Origin: Acetobacteraceae bacterium
Lineage (GTDB): Bacteria > Pseudomonadota > Alphaproteobacteria > Acetobacterales > Acetobacteraceae
Direction: 5' to 3'
Length of the DNA stretch: 6,918 nucleotides
NCBI GenBank assembly: GCA_027489135.1
Contig: JAIYAI010000663.1
Coordinates: 1 to 6,918 of the forward strand
A model generated the notes under the pieces. The model saw only the letters and a program-made list of their open reading frames with translations, ran no database searches and was not told the DNA's origin. The translations under genes were made by a program, and so were the position numbers. Position 1 is the stretch's first letter, and every line of letters starts with the position of its first letter. Positions 1 through 5,196 of this stretch are shown in pieces.

Positions 1-1238
1 ACCAGGTGCGGACGGGCGGCGCGCACCACCTCCACCGCCGCCTCCGCGCTCGACGCGCGGCCCGCCGCCAGCAACCAGGTGGCCACCGCTGCGGCGCTGC
101 GGGAATAACCGAGGGCGCAGCAGACCAGCACGGGCCCGGCAGGGCGCGCGGCCTCGATGGCGCGGGCGGCCTGGCGCAGCGCATCAGGGTTCGGCGTGGC
201 GAGGTCGAGCATCGGGACCACCACCGTGCTGCGACCCGGCAACTCGGCGCAGAGATCGACCACGGTCGCATAGCCCGCCGCCTCCGCCGCCGTCGGCAGG
301 CGCCCGAGCGAGACGCCGTCGGCCACCGCCACCTGCCGCTTCCCGTCGCCCGGCCAGAGCCGCGTGTTGATCCAGGCGCCCAACAAGTAGGGCGCCAGCA
401 GCAGCGCCGCGCCGAGGCTGAGCCGCCCGTTCGCCCCCTTCTGGAACACGCCGGGCCCCAGCGCCGCATAGGCCCCGGCAACCAGCCCCAGCGCCAGCGC
501 CGGCCAGAACAGCCAGAGCCCCCAGCCGCCGATCAGCGGTGCGGCCACGGCGCAGGCCGCCGCCCCCGCCCCGTAGCGGAGCGCCAAGCGCCGCCGCTTC
601 GGGTCCTGCGTCGTCCGTGCGCCGCTGAGCGGGCTCGGCGCGCCATCCGGCCAGAGCCAGATGCAGAACAGCCCGAGCGCCGCACCGGTGGGTACGTCGA
701 TGAAGTGGTGCTGCCAGGTCGTCAGAACCGAGACCCCGATCAGCGCGAACCAGGCGTGCAGCGGCCAGAGCGCCCAGCGCGGCACGTGGCGCGCATAGAG
801 CACCCAGAGGATCACCAGCAGCGCGATGTGCAGCGAGGGCAGCTGGTTGAACGGCTTGTCGAAGGCGCCGAGCAGCGTGAACAGGAAGCCGGCCCAGCCC
901 TCTGCTTCCGGTCGCTCGAACCCGAAGCGGAGCGGCACCATCAGGAAGCACGTGACGGCGACAATCTGCGCCGTCAGCAGGCGGCGGCCATGCGTATCCA
1001 GCTCCGCCCGCGTCGCGCAGAGAAACAGCGAGATCCCGTAGAGCACATCGATCGACCAGTAGGGCAGTATGGTCCAGGGCATGAAGGGGATCGACCGCTC
1101 CCACCCGAAGGACAGCGTCGGCACAAAGGCGCGCTGCGCCGTCACCCAGGTGGCGAAGCCGTAGCTGGCGAAGAAGAAGGGGCCGAGCAGCAGCAGCCAG
1201 AGCGCGGCACGGCGCCAGGGCCGCGGTTCGGCCGTCAC
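1..1238 (-). CDS. ynbD: PAP2 / dual-specificity phosphatase fusion, YnbD-like (3' end cut by window edge)
   Basis: This is a predicted inner-membrane phosphatase; 412 codons are visible and the C-terminus lies outside the window. The start is GTG at 1238-1236, with a GGAG ribosome site 5 nt upstream, overlapping the stop of the preceding gene as GTGA. Several hydrophobic segments span about residues 12-290. The PAP2 part carries PSLH (134-137) and TTWQHHFID (173-181, H178 and D181), resembling the PAP2/IPC-synthase histidine motifs. A soluble C-terminal domain has the cysteine-phosphatase signature CALGYSRS, with C374 and R380 forming CX5R. The usual HC is CC here (C373-C374). E. coli YnbD is about 430 residues with the same two-domain plan, so roughly 20 residues are probably missing. 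The likely role is dephosphorylating a lipid-phosphate or head-group phosphate made by the operon; the substrate is unknown. The frame is invisible to a complete-ORF scan because it has no stop in the window. Confidence 0.9.
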   Translation of the reverse strand, partial: MTAEPRPWRRAALWLLLLGPFFFASYGFATWVTAQRAFVPTLSFGWERSIPFMPWTILPYWSIDVLYGISLFLCATRAELDTHGRRLLTAQIVAVTCFLMVPLRFGFERPEAEGWAGFLFTLLGAFDKPFNQLPSLHIALLVILWVLYARHVPRWALWPLHAWFALIGVSVLTTWQHHFIDVPTGAALGLFCIWLWPDGAPSPLSGARTTQDPKRRRLALRYGAGAAACAVAAPLIGGWGLWLFWPALALGLVAGAYAALGPGVFQKGANGRLSLGAALLLAPYLLGAWINTRLWPGDGKRQVAVADGVSLGRLPTAAEAAGYATVVDLCAELPGRSTVVVPMLDLATPNPDALRQAARAIEAARPAGPVLVCCALGYSRSAAAVATWLLAAGRASSAEAAVEVVRAARPHL

Positions 1239-2977
1239 GCCCGCTCCGCCATGGAGACGGTGAAGATGCCCCATTCATCGATGCGCTGGTCCAGCTTGCA
1301 GAAGCCGGCGGCAGCGACAAGCTGGTCCATCTCCGCCTGGGTGCGGCGGCGCATGATCCAGGCCTGGCCGGCGCGGTGGCTGGTCAGGGCGCGGGCGATC
1401 ATCTCGAGCTGCGGGTGCCAGGGCTGGTTGGTGTAGAGCAGCCGGCCCTTGGGCGGGATCGCGGCGGCCAGGCCACGCAGCGAGGCGAGCACCATCGCGT
1501 TGTCGCTGAACAGCTCGTAGAGGCCGGAGACGATGCCGAGGGTAGGGCGCGGATCGACGGCGGCGAGGTCGGCCTCGTCGAAGGCGTCGCCCTTCATGAA
1601 GCGGGCGATGCCATCGAGGCCGCGCTCCGCGATCAGCCGCTGGCCGCCGGTGACGTTGAGGTCGCTGTAGTCGCGCAGCAGGATCGCGTCAGGCGGCGTG
1701 CCCTGCAGCGCGTCCAGCACGTAGCGGCCATGGCCGGCGGCGATGTCCATCACCCGCACCGGCATGCCCGCGTCGCGCAGCGCTGCCATGGCCTCGCGCA
1801 GCAGCGCCTCCAGGTTCAGCTTGCGCTGGCGGATGCCGCGCCAGCCGATGGAATCGAGATAGACGCGGTCGATGACCGGACCGAGCGGCCCCGACCCGCG
1901 CGCCTGGTTGCGATAGACGTAGTCGAGGGTGGAGCCGGAATCGAAGCCGGTCGCGTGGCCCAGCGCGATGCCGTCCGACATCGTCCCGCCGATTCGCAGG
2001 CCCATGCGGGTCGAGGACCAATAGAGGCCCCGCGGCGACAGCGCCGGCAGGGGGGACGCCAACTCATCCGCCTCCTGCCGCGTGTATCCGAAGCGGTCAG
2101 CGGCGAGCAGGGAGGGGCGGTCCAGCGGTGCGGCGAAGCGTTCCAGGATGAAGCGCCGCGCCTCGCGGATCGGGATGGCGCGGCCGTATTCGCCGAGAGT
2201 GTCGTGGTAGAAGCCGGGCAGCACGTGCCGTTCCTTCACCGGCGTGCCGAGGCGTTCGTAGAAGCGGTGCTGCGGCCCGTGGTGCACGACGAAATCGGCG
2301 CCGGAGATGAGCATCTGCGTCGGGATGGTGATCGCCGCGGCGTCGGCGACGATGCGGTCCGCCGTCTCGTAGAGGCCGAGCAGGATGTTCACCGCGATCG
2401 GCCGGGTGATCAGCGGGTCGGCACGGTAGGACGCGATGCGCTCCGGGTCGTGGGTCAGGAATTGCGGCTTGACGTAGGAGTTGACGAAAAACTTCCCCCG
2501 CAGCCCCTGCATCGCCCGCAGCCCGGGCCGGGCGAAGGGGACATAGAGCTTCACCTTGAAGGCCGGCGAGGCGAGGACCATGCAGCGGATGCGCGGCGCG
2601 TAGTCATGCGCCCAGGCGGCGACCAGCACCGCGCCGACGCTCTGCGCCACCACGGCCATGTCCTCCTCGGCGATGCCGTAGGTGGTCTCGATGTGGCGGA
2701 TGAAGCAGCCGACGTCGCGGATCGAAGTGCCGATGGAGGGGCTGAAGCCGCGCTCCCCCGGCGAAAGGCCGTGGCCGCGCGCATCCCAGGCGAAAACGGC
2801 GAAGTCGGGCAGGTCGAACTCGTCCGGCAGGTGCGCGACGCGGCCGGAATGCTCGTGGCCGCGGTGGAAGATCACGATGGCGCCGCGCGGTGCCGAGCCC
2901 TGCGCGGGCCAGTGGCGGTAGAACAGCTCCGTCCCGTCATGGGTGCGGAAGCGATGTTCCTGGACGGGGCGGGTCAT
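1235..2977 (-). CDS. ynbC: Bifunctional alpha/beta hydrolase / class I SAM-dependent methyltransferase, YnbC-like
   Basis: This 580-residue fusion enzyme is close in length to E. coli YnbC (about 585). The N-terminal half is a serine hydrolase of the monoacylglycerol-lipase/lysophospholipase kind. It has the DARGHG loop (65-70), a nucleophile elbow AQSVG with S113 (first Gly of GxSxG is Ala), the likely acid D228 (SGADF) and H258 (FYHDT). The C-terminal part (about 330-580) is a Rossmann methyltransferase of the YnbC C-terminal family. Its SAM-binding motif I is DIAAGHGR at 411-418, followed by RDYSDLN (435-441). I chose the ATG at 2977 because it forms an ATGA overlap with the upstream gene and has GAGGGGA 7 nt upstream. 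A longer frame to 3067 only adds 30 residues of antisense-like sequence. The enzyme presumably acylates/deacylates and methylates a lipid or its head group; the substrates are not deducible. It has no signal peptide, so it is probably cytoplasmic. Confidence 0.95.
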   Translation of the reverse strand: MTRPVQEHRFRTHDGTELFYRHWPAQGSAPRGAIVIFHRGHEHSGRVAHLPDEFDLPDFAVFAWDARGHGLSPGERGFSPSIGTSIRDVGCFIRHIETTYGIAEEDMAVVAQSVGAVLVAAWAHDYAPRIRCMVLASPAFKVKLYVPFARPGLRAMQGLRGKFFVNSYVKPQFLTHDPERIASYRADPLITRPIAVNILLGLYETADRIVADAAAITIPTQMLISGADFVVHHGPQHRFYERLGTPVKERHVLPGFYHDTLGEYGRAIPIREARRFILERFAAPLDRPSLLAADRFGYTRQEADELASPLPALSPRGLYWSSTRMGLRIGGTMSDGIALGHATGFDSGSTLDYVYRNQARGSGPLGPVIDRVYLDSIGWRGIRQRKLNLEALLREAMAALRDAGMPVRVMDIAAGHGRYVLDALQGTPPDAILLRDYSDLNVTGGQRLIAERGLDGIARFMKGDAFDEADLAAVDPRPTLGIVSGLYELFSDNAMVLASLRGLAAAIPPKGRLLYTNQPWHPQLEMIARALTSHRAGQAWIMRRRTQAEMDQLVAAAGFCKLDQRIDEWGIFTVSMAERA

Positions 2978-3588
2978 GGCACGGTCCCCTCGGCCTCGAA
3001 GAGGCCTGCCTTGATACGCTTCACGGTGGTCATCACCAGCAGCACGGCCAGGACGGGCAGGATCCACCAGGCCCAGTCCGGCAGCCCGCCGGCGATGGCG
3101 GCCCAGGCGCCGAGCGCGCCGAACACCAGCGCGCGGTCCGACTTGCCGAGCGGTCCCTCGTACCGCCGCTGGGCGCCGACCATGGGCCCGAGCGCGCCGG
3201 CATATTCCGTGACGATCGCCAGCAGGATCACGAGGCCGATGCCCGCCGGGCCGAAGGGCGGCAGCAGCGCGAAGGGGGCGTAGAGCGCGGCGTCGGAGAC
3301 CACGTCCGCGATCTCATTGAGGTAGGCGCCGAGGCGGGACTTCTGCCCGAACTCCCGCGCCAGCATGCCGTCGACGGCGTTCAGCGCCATGCGGACCAGC
3401 ATCCAGACGGGGATGAGCAGGAAGGCCAGCGGCGGCGCGCCGAGGAGGATGATCAGCGCAGCTACCAGGATGGATCCGCCGGCGGCGGCCAGCGTCACCT
3501 GGTTCGCGGTGGCGCCGGCGACGTAGAGGCGCTCGACATACGGGCGCAGCAGCGCCTGGAAGCGCGGCTTGAGGTCGTAGAGGGTCAT
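2974..3588 (-). CDS. ynbA: CDP-alcohol phosphatidyltransferase family protein, YnbA-like
   Basis: This 204-residue integral membrane protein belongs to the CDP-alcohol phosphatidyltransferase superfamily, which moves a phosphatidyl group from CDP-diacylglycerol to an alcohol. E. coli YnbA is about 201 residues. Hydrophobic helices lie at about 30-70, 98-135 and 155-187. The signature motif runs from residue 70 to 95: N70-x2-D73-G74-x2-A77-R78-x8-G87-x3-N91-x3-D95. Two metal-site aspartates of the canonical motif (first and third) are therefore asparagines. From memory the E. coli YnbA sequence has the same asparagines, so this is probably a subfamily trait rather than inactivation. I chose the ATG at 3588 because the product begins MTLYDLKPRF, as in YnbA. 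Upstream extension to 3741 runs through the 9-C tract and the toxin gene. There is no good Shine-Dalgarno sequence upstream. The gene overlaps ynbC by 4 bp. Confidence 0.94.
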   Translation of the reverse strand: MTLYDLKPRFQALLRPYVERLYVAGATANQVTLAAAGGSILVAALIILLGAPPLAFLLIPVWMLVRMALNAVDGMLAREFGQKSRLGAYLNEIADVVSDAALYAPFALLPPFGPAGIGLVILLAIVTEYAGALGPMVGAQRRYEGPLGKSDRALVFGALGAWAAIAGGLPDWAWWILPVLAVLLVMTTVKRIKAGLFEAEGTVP

Positions 3589-3628
3589 GGCGGGGGAGGG
3601 TAGCGTGGCCGCGGCGGCGAAACGAGGC

Positions 3629-3637
3629 GGGGGGGGG
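3629..3637. repeat. 9-bp G homopolymer (C9 on the sense strand) in the ynbA leader
   Basis: An uninterrupted run of nine G lies in the 52-bp gap between the toxin stop (3641) and the ynbA start (3588), about 41-49 nt upstream of the ynbA ATG. On the ynbA strand the leader is C-rich and lacks a Shine-Dalgarno sequence. A run this long is slippage-prone, but whether length change affects expression is unknown. The rest of the gap shows no clear promoter. Confidence 0.6.
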
Positions 3638-3640
3638 CCG

Positions 3641-4099
3641 CTACGGGTCGGGCTCGTCACGCCTGGCGGTGACGAGCCGGAACGCATTTGCCGCCGGCCC
3701 AGGTATCGTTGGGGCAACCCTCCACGCGACGCCCTGGCCACCCTGCTCCGCGTGATCGACCAGGGTGGGCCACAGGAAGAGCAGTCTGCGCGACAACTCG
3801 CCGAGCTTCATGTTTCCCCAGGCCTTGCCCAGCAGGAAGACTGTGACCCCCGATTCGCGCCAAGCTTGGCGCTGCGACAGCGGCTCAAGCATGCGGCCAT
3901 CCCGGGCGATCAGGGCGAAGCGCCCGCGGGCTCCCAGGCTGCGCAGGAGATCCGGATCCAGCGTACCTGGCGCAATGCCCTGGGCCTGGAGGTCTGTAGT
4001 CCGCTCATGCGCAAGCGCCCTTGATGCACGCAGCACCGGCAGGAGCCCGGCCTTGTTTTCGTCTAGCACGAAGGTCAGGCCGCCAGCTGGTGTCGCCAT
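3641..4099 (-). CDS. PIN-like toxin, VapC45 family
   Basis: This 152-residue protein resembles the PIN-like toxins paired with DUF433-type antitoxins (Mycobacterium tuberculosis VapC45, Rv2019, about 138 residues). The N-terminal beta strand and acidic motif are FVLDEN with D13, E14 and N15. A second acidic site is FALIARDGRM with D67. These are the expected metal ligands of a PIN-fold RNase, with conserved D48/D50 in between. The family would cleave RNA in the cytoplasm when free of antitoxin; the RNA target is not predictable. The start ATG at 4099 overlaps the end of the antitoxin gene by 25 bp and has an AGAGG ribosome site (4104-4108) 4 nt upstream. This implies translational coupling. 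The stop is TAG at 3643-3641. Identification rests on motif pattern plus the antitoxin neighbour. Confidence 0.82.
   Translation of the reverse strand: MATPAGGLTFVLDENKAGLLPVLRASRALAHERTTDLQAQGIAPGTLDPDLLRSLGARGRFALIARDGRMLEPLSQRQAWRESGVTVFLLGKAWGNMKLGELSRRLLFLWPTLVDHAEQGGQGVAWRVAPTIPGPAANAFRLVTARRDEPDP
3651..3678 (-). other. Perfect 10-bp hairpin at the 3' end of the PIN-like toxin gene
   Basis: Positions 3651-3660 (ggctcgtcac) and 3669-3678 (gtgacgagcc) are perfect reverse complements separated by an 8-nt loop. The structure lies in the last codons of the toxin gene, ending 8 bp before its stop codon, and precedes the ynb operon on the same transcript. It is followed by C9 rather than a T tract, so it is not a standard intrinsic terminator. 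It could be an mRNA 3'-end stabiliser, an attenuator, or chance in GC-rich coding DNA. Confidence 0.5.
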
Positions 4100-4797
4100 C
4101 CGGCCTCTGCCGTGACCGCATCGCGCACCTGCTGAAGCGTCAGTCCGTACCAGCTGGCGGCGGCATGTTCCGCGGCGGCGTCGCCGCCTTCCGCCTGCAC
4201 TGTTTCTGCCACAACATCCGTTCGCACGCCGGTGTCAGCGATGTGGGGCGCGCCAAGCGCGCGATCAGGCCGGACCACGACAGCATGGTCCTGCCCGATG
4301 GGGAACCAGGCGCCGGGCACATCGCCGACGAACACGACATCCCTGAAAAGGGACGGCTCGACGACGCTGACGAACTGCTGCTGGCCTGTCAGGGCGTGGA
4401 CCAGAACGCGGTCCTCGCCGCGCAGGGCACCCTGTCTGTCGAGTTCAAGGAAGACCTGCCGGCCATCCGTGCGGAACGCCCTCGTCACGAAGGGATTGGC
4501 CAGGCCGTAACGGTGGGCGGCTGCCTGGGCGGCGCGCTTGATGGTCGGCAAGCCGAGCCCGTGCTGCCGGAAGCCGCGTACCAGCCGGAGCGTCAACAGG
4601 TCTTCGAAGCTCAGCAGATCGTTTGCCGCCATGTCGCTGGCAGCGGGGATCACGGGTCCGGAATGCCGCAGTTCGCCGTTGTGGACGAAATCATAGCCGC
4701 GCAGCCAACGGCGCGCCGTGCGAGGGTCGAGGCCGGCAAGCGTCGCCGCGTAGGCAACCGGATAGATCGGCTCCCTGGTTTTGCTGGCGACAGACAT
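4075..4797 (-). CDS. VapB45-like antitoxin with HTH and DUF433-like domain
   Basis: This 240-residue protein matches the length and layout of VapB45-type antitoxins (M. tuberculosis Rv2018, about 239). Residues about 12-36 form a MerR-like helix-turn-helix (YPVAYAATLAGLDPRTARRW), followed by LSFEDLLTLRLVRGFRQHG (62-80), typical of this DNA-binding module. The C-terminal part, from about 180, is a DUF433-like domain ending in GLTLQQVRDAV, the usual recognition-like helix. It would neutralise the downstream PIN-like toxin and, by family analogy, repress its own promoter. The start ATG at 4797 has no Shine-Dalgarno sequence directly upstream (TTCCTTCCC precedes it). A promoter-like sequence ends 7 nt before the ATG, so the mRNA may be leaderless. 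The pair sits just outside the tRNA-Gly integration site, a common location for acquired toxin-antitoxin modules. Confidence 0.85.
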   Translation of the reverse strand: MSVASKTREPIYPVAYAATLAGLDPRTARRWLRGYDFVHNGELRHSGPVIPAASDMAANDLLSFEDLLTLRLVRGFRQHGLGLPTIKRAAQAAAHRYGLANPFVTRAFRTDGRQVFLELDRQGALRGEDRVLVHALTGQQQFVSVVEPSLFRDVVFVGDVPGAWFPIGQDHAVVVRPDRALGAPHIADTGVRTDVVAETVQAEGGDAAAEHAAASWYGLTLQQVRDAVTAEAGWRHQLAA

Positions 4798-4804
4798 GGG
4801 AAGG

Positions 4805-4833
4805 AATCTATGCAGCTCCGCTGGTTAGGACAA
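4805..4833 (-). promoter_or_regulatory. Candidate sigma70-type promoter of the toxin-antitoxin operon
   Basis: On the minus strand TTGTCC (4833-4828) and TAGATT (4810-4805) are separated by exactly 17 bp. Each matches the -35/-10 consensus at 4 of 6 positions. Initiation 6-8 nt beyond the -10 would fall on or next to the antitoxin ATG (4797), giving a leaderless or nearly leaderless mRNA. This fits the missing ribosome site. It is a prediction from sequence only. Confidence 0.35.
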
Positions 4834-4956
4834 GGAAAGTCTCACGCTGGGACGTGACGCTGCGGCGCCGCCCGATGCGCGATCGCGCTGGGCATCAAGC
4901 CGAGGAAGCGGGCGCGGCAGGCGGTCCTGCTTGTCCAGCAAACCACGGCAACTGGG

Positions 4957-4975
4957 GTCATGCGGCACGCATGAC
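4957..4975. other. Inverted repeat (8-bp arms, 3-nt centre) beside the tRNA remnant
   Basis: gtcatgcg (4957-4964) and cgcatgac (4968-4975) are perfect reverse complements around gca. The repeat begins 19 nt downstream of the CCA end of the tRNA-Gly half on the minus strand, where a tRNA terminator could lie, but no T tract follows on either strand. It could instead be an operator or a core-flanking site. The rest of 4798-4993 shows no convincing gene. Confidence 0.45.
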
Positions 4976-4993
4976 GCTGATGTTGCGATAGTC

Positions 4994-5038
4994 TGGAGCG
5001 GGCGGGGGGAATCGAACCCCCGACATTCAGCTTGGGAA
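4994..5038 (-). tRNA. 3' half of tRNA-Gly(CCC), incomplete: attachment-site remnant
   Basis: Read on the minus strand, the segment begins with an anticodon loop TTCCCAA (5038-5032, anticodon CCC), then the 3' anticodon stem GCTGA and variable region ATGTC. The T arm GGGGG-TTCGATT-CCCCC, acceptor strand CGCCCGC, discriminator T and encoded CCA (4996-4994) follow. The sequence 5' of the loop (5039 rightwards) gives TCATG in place of the expected TCAGC, and there is no D arm or 5' acceptor strand GCGGGCG. The gene is therefore cut at the anticodon loop and cannot make tRNA. A 3' tRNA half beside a tyrosine recombinase gene is the classic attL/attR product of integration into a tRNA gene. Confidence 0.9.
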
Positions 5039-5066
5039 CATGATTTTCTTCTAGGAGGCACGTGGT

Positions 5067-5076
5067 GGGGACACAC
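5067..5076. repeat. Outlying GGGGACACAC copy near att
   Basis: GGGGACACAC lies 28 bp inside the att remnant and is the same motif as the cluster at 5147-5232, in the orientation of the two copies at 5202-5230. A motif copy close to the crossover region plus a cluster further away is the arrangement expected of arm-type integrase binding sites; that role is inferred. Confidence 0.45.
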
Positions 5077-5107
5077 TGAAGGCAAGCTATTTCCTAATTT
5101 TTGCGTC

Positions 5108-5136
5108 TCGACAAACATACAGAAGTCTCCGATAGT
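5108..5136 (+). promoter_or_regulatory. Candidate integrase promoter
   Basis: TCGACA (5108-5113, 5 of 6 to the -35 consensus) and GATAGT (5131-5136, 4 of 6 to the -10 consensus) are spaced by exactly 17 bp in the AT-richest part of the window. Transcription would start near 5143, just before the 11-bp repeats and upstream of the preferred integrase start. This argues against translation from the TTG at 5101. Prediction only. Confidence 0.4.
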
Positions 5137-5146
5137 CTCGCTGCAT

Positions 5147-5179
5147 TGCGTCCCCGCTGTGTCCCCAGTGTGTCCCCAG
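5147..5179. repeat. Three 11-bp direct repeats carrying GTCCCC
   Basis: Units are TGCGTCCCCGC (5147-5157), TGTGTCCCCAG (5158-5168) and TGTGTCCCCAG (5169-5179). The last two are identical and the first matches at 8 of 11 positions. The 11-bp period is about one helical turn and is not a multiple of three, so it reflects DNA or RNA function rather than a coding repeat. The units lie between the predicted promoter and the integrase start, suggesting an operator or arm-type sites. Confidence 0.7.
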
Positions 5180-5186
5180 AGACCCT

Positions 5187-5193
5187 AAGGGGG
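5187..5193 (+). promoter_or_regulatory. Ribosome binding site deciding the integrase start
   Basis: AAGGGGG ends 3 nt before the ATG at 5197. This is the best Shine-Dalgarno match among the candidate starts; the TTG at 5101 has none. A GTG at 5233 has only GGGGA (5223-5227), 5 nt upstream. Confidence 0.5.
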
Positions 5194-5196
5194 CAG

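Noticed and set aside
184..1320. Minus-strand frame of 378 codons overlapping the YnbD-like gene
   Set aside because: Wrong frame: the frame starting at GTG 1238 gives membrane segments, PSLH, HHFID and CX5R motifs, while this one gives Ala/Arg/Gly-rich sequence.
6..1436. Plus-strand frame of 476 codons opposite the PAP2 and ynbC genes
   Set aside because: Low-complexity Arg/Gly/Pro/Gln-rich translation with no domain; it is the antisense of two well-recognised genes and arises from GC-rich codon structure.
1376..3283. Plus-strand frame of 635 codons opposite ynbC and ynbA
   Set aside because: Antisense shadow without any motif; the minus strand carries clear catalytic motifs over the same stretch.
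4021..4857. Plus-strand frame of 278 codons opposite the antitoxin
   Set aside because: No recognisable domain; the minus-strand frame has an HTH, a DUF433-like end and the coupled toxin overlap.
4858..4977. Plus-strand stretch reading ALGIKPRKRARQAVLLVQQ and ending TGA at 4973-4975 region
   Set aside because: Looks slightly protein-like, but is only about 39 codons with no start codon or ribosome site; too little to call a gene or a remnant.
4994..5075. Complete tRNA-Gly(CCC), possibly with an intron in the anticodon loop
   Set aside because: No D arm or GCGGGCG 5' acceptor strand is found within the flank, and nothing resembles a group I intron core; the adjacent integrase explains the truncation.
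4931..5188. Plus-strand 85-codon frame containing WSGRGESNPRHSAW
   Set aside because: This peptide is the familiar mistranslation of an antisense tRNA 3' half and is not a gene.
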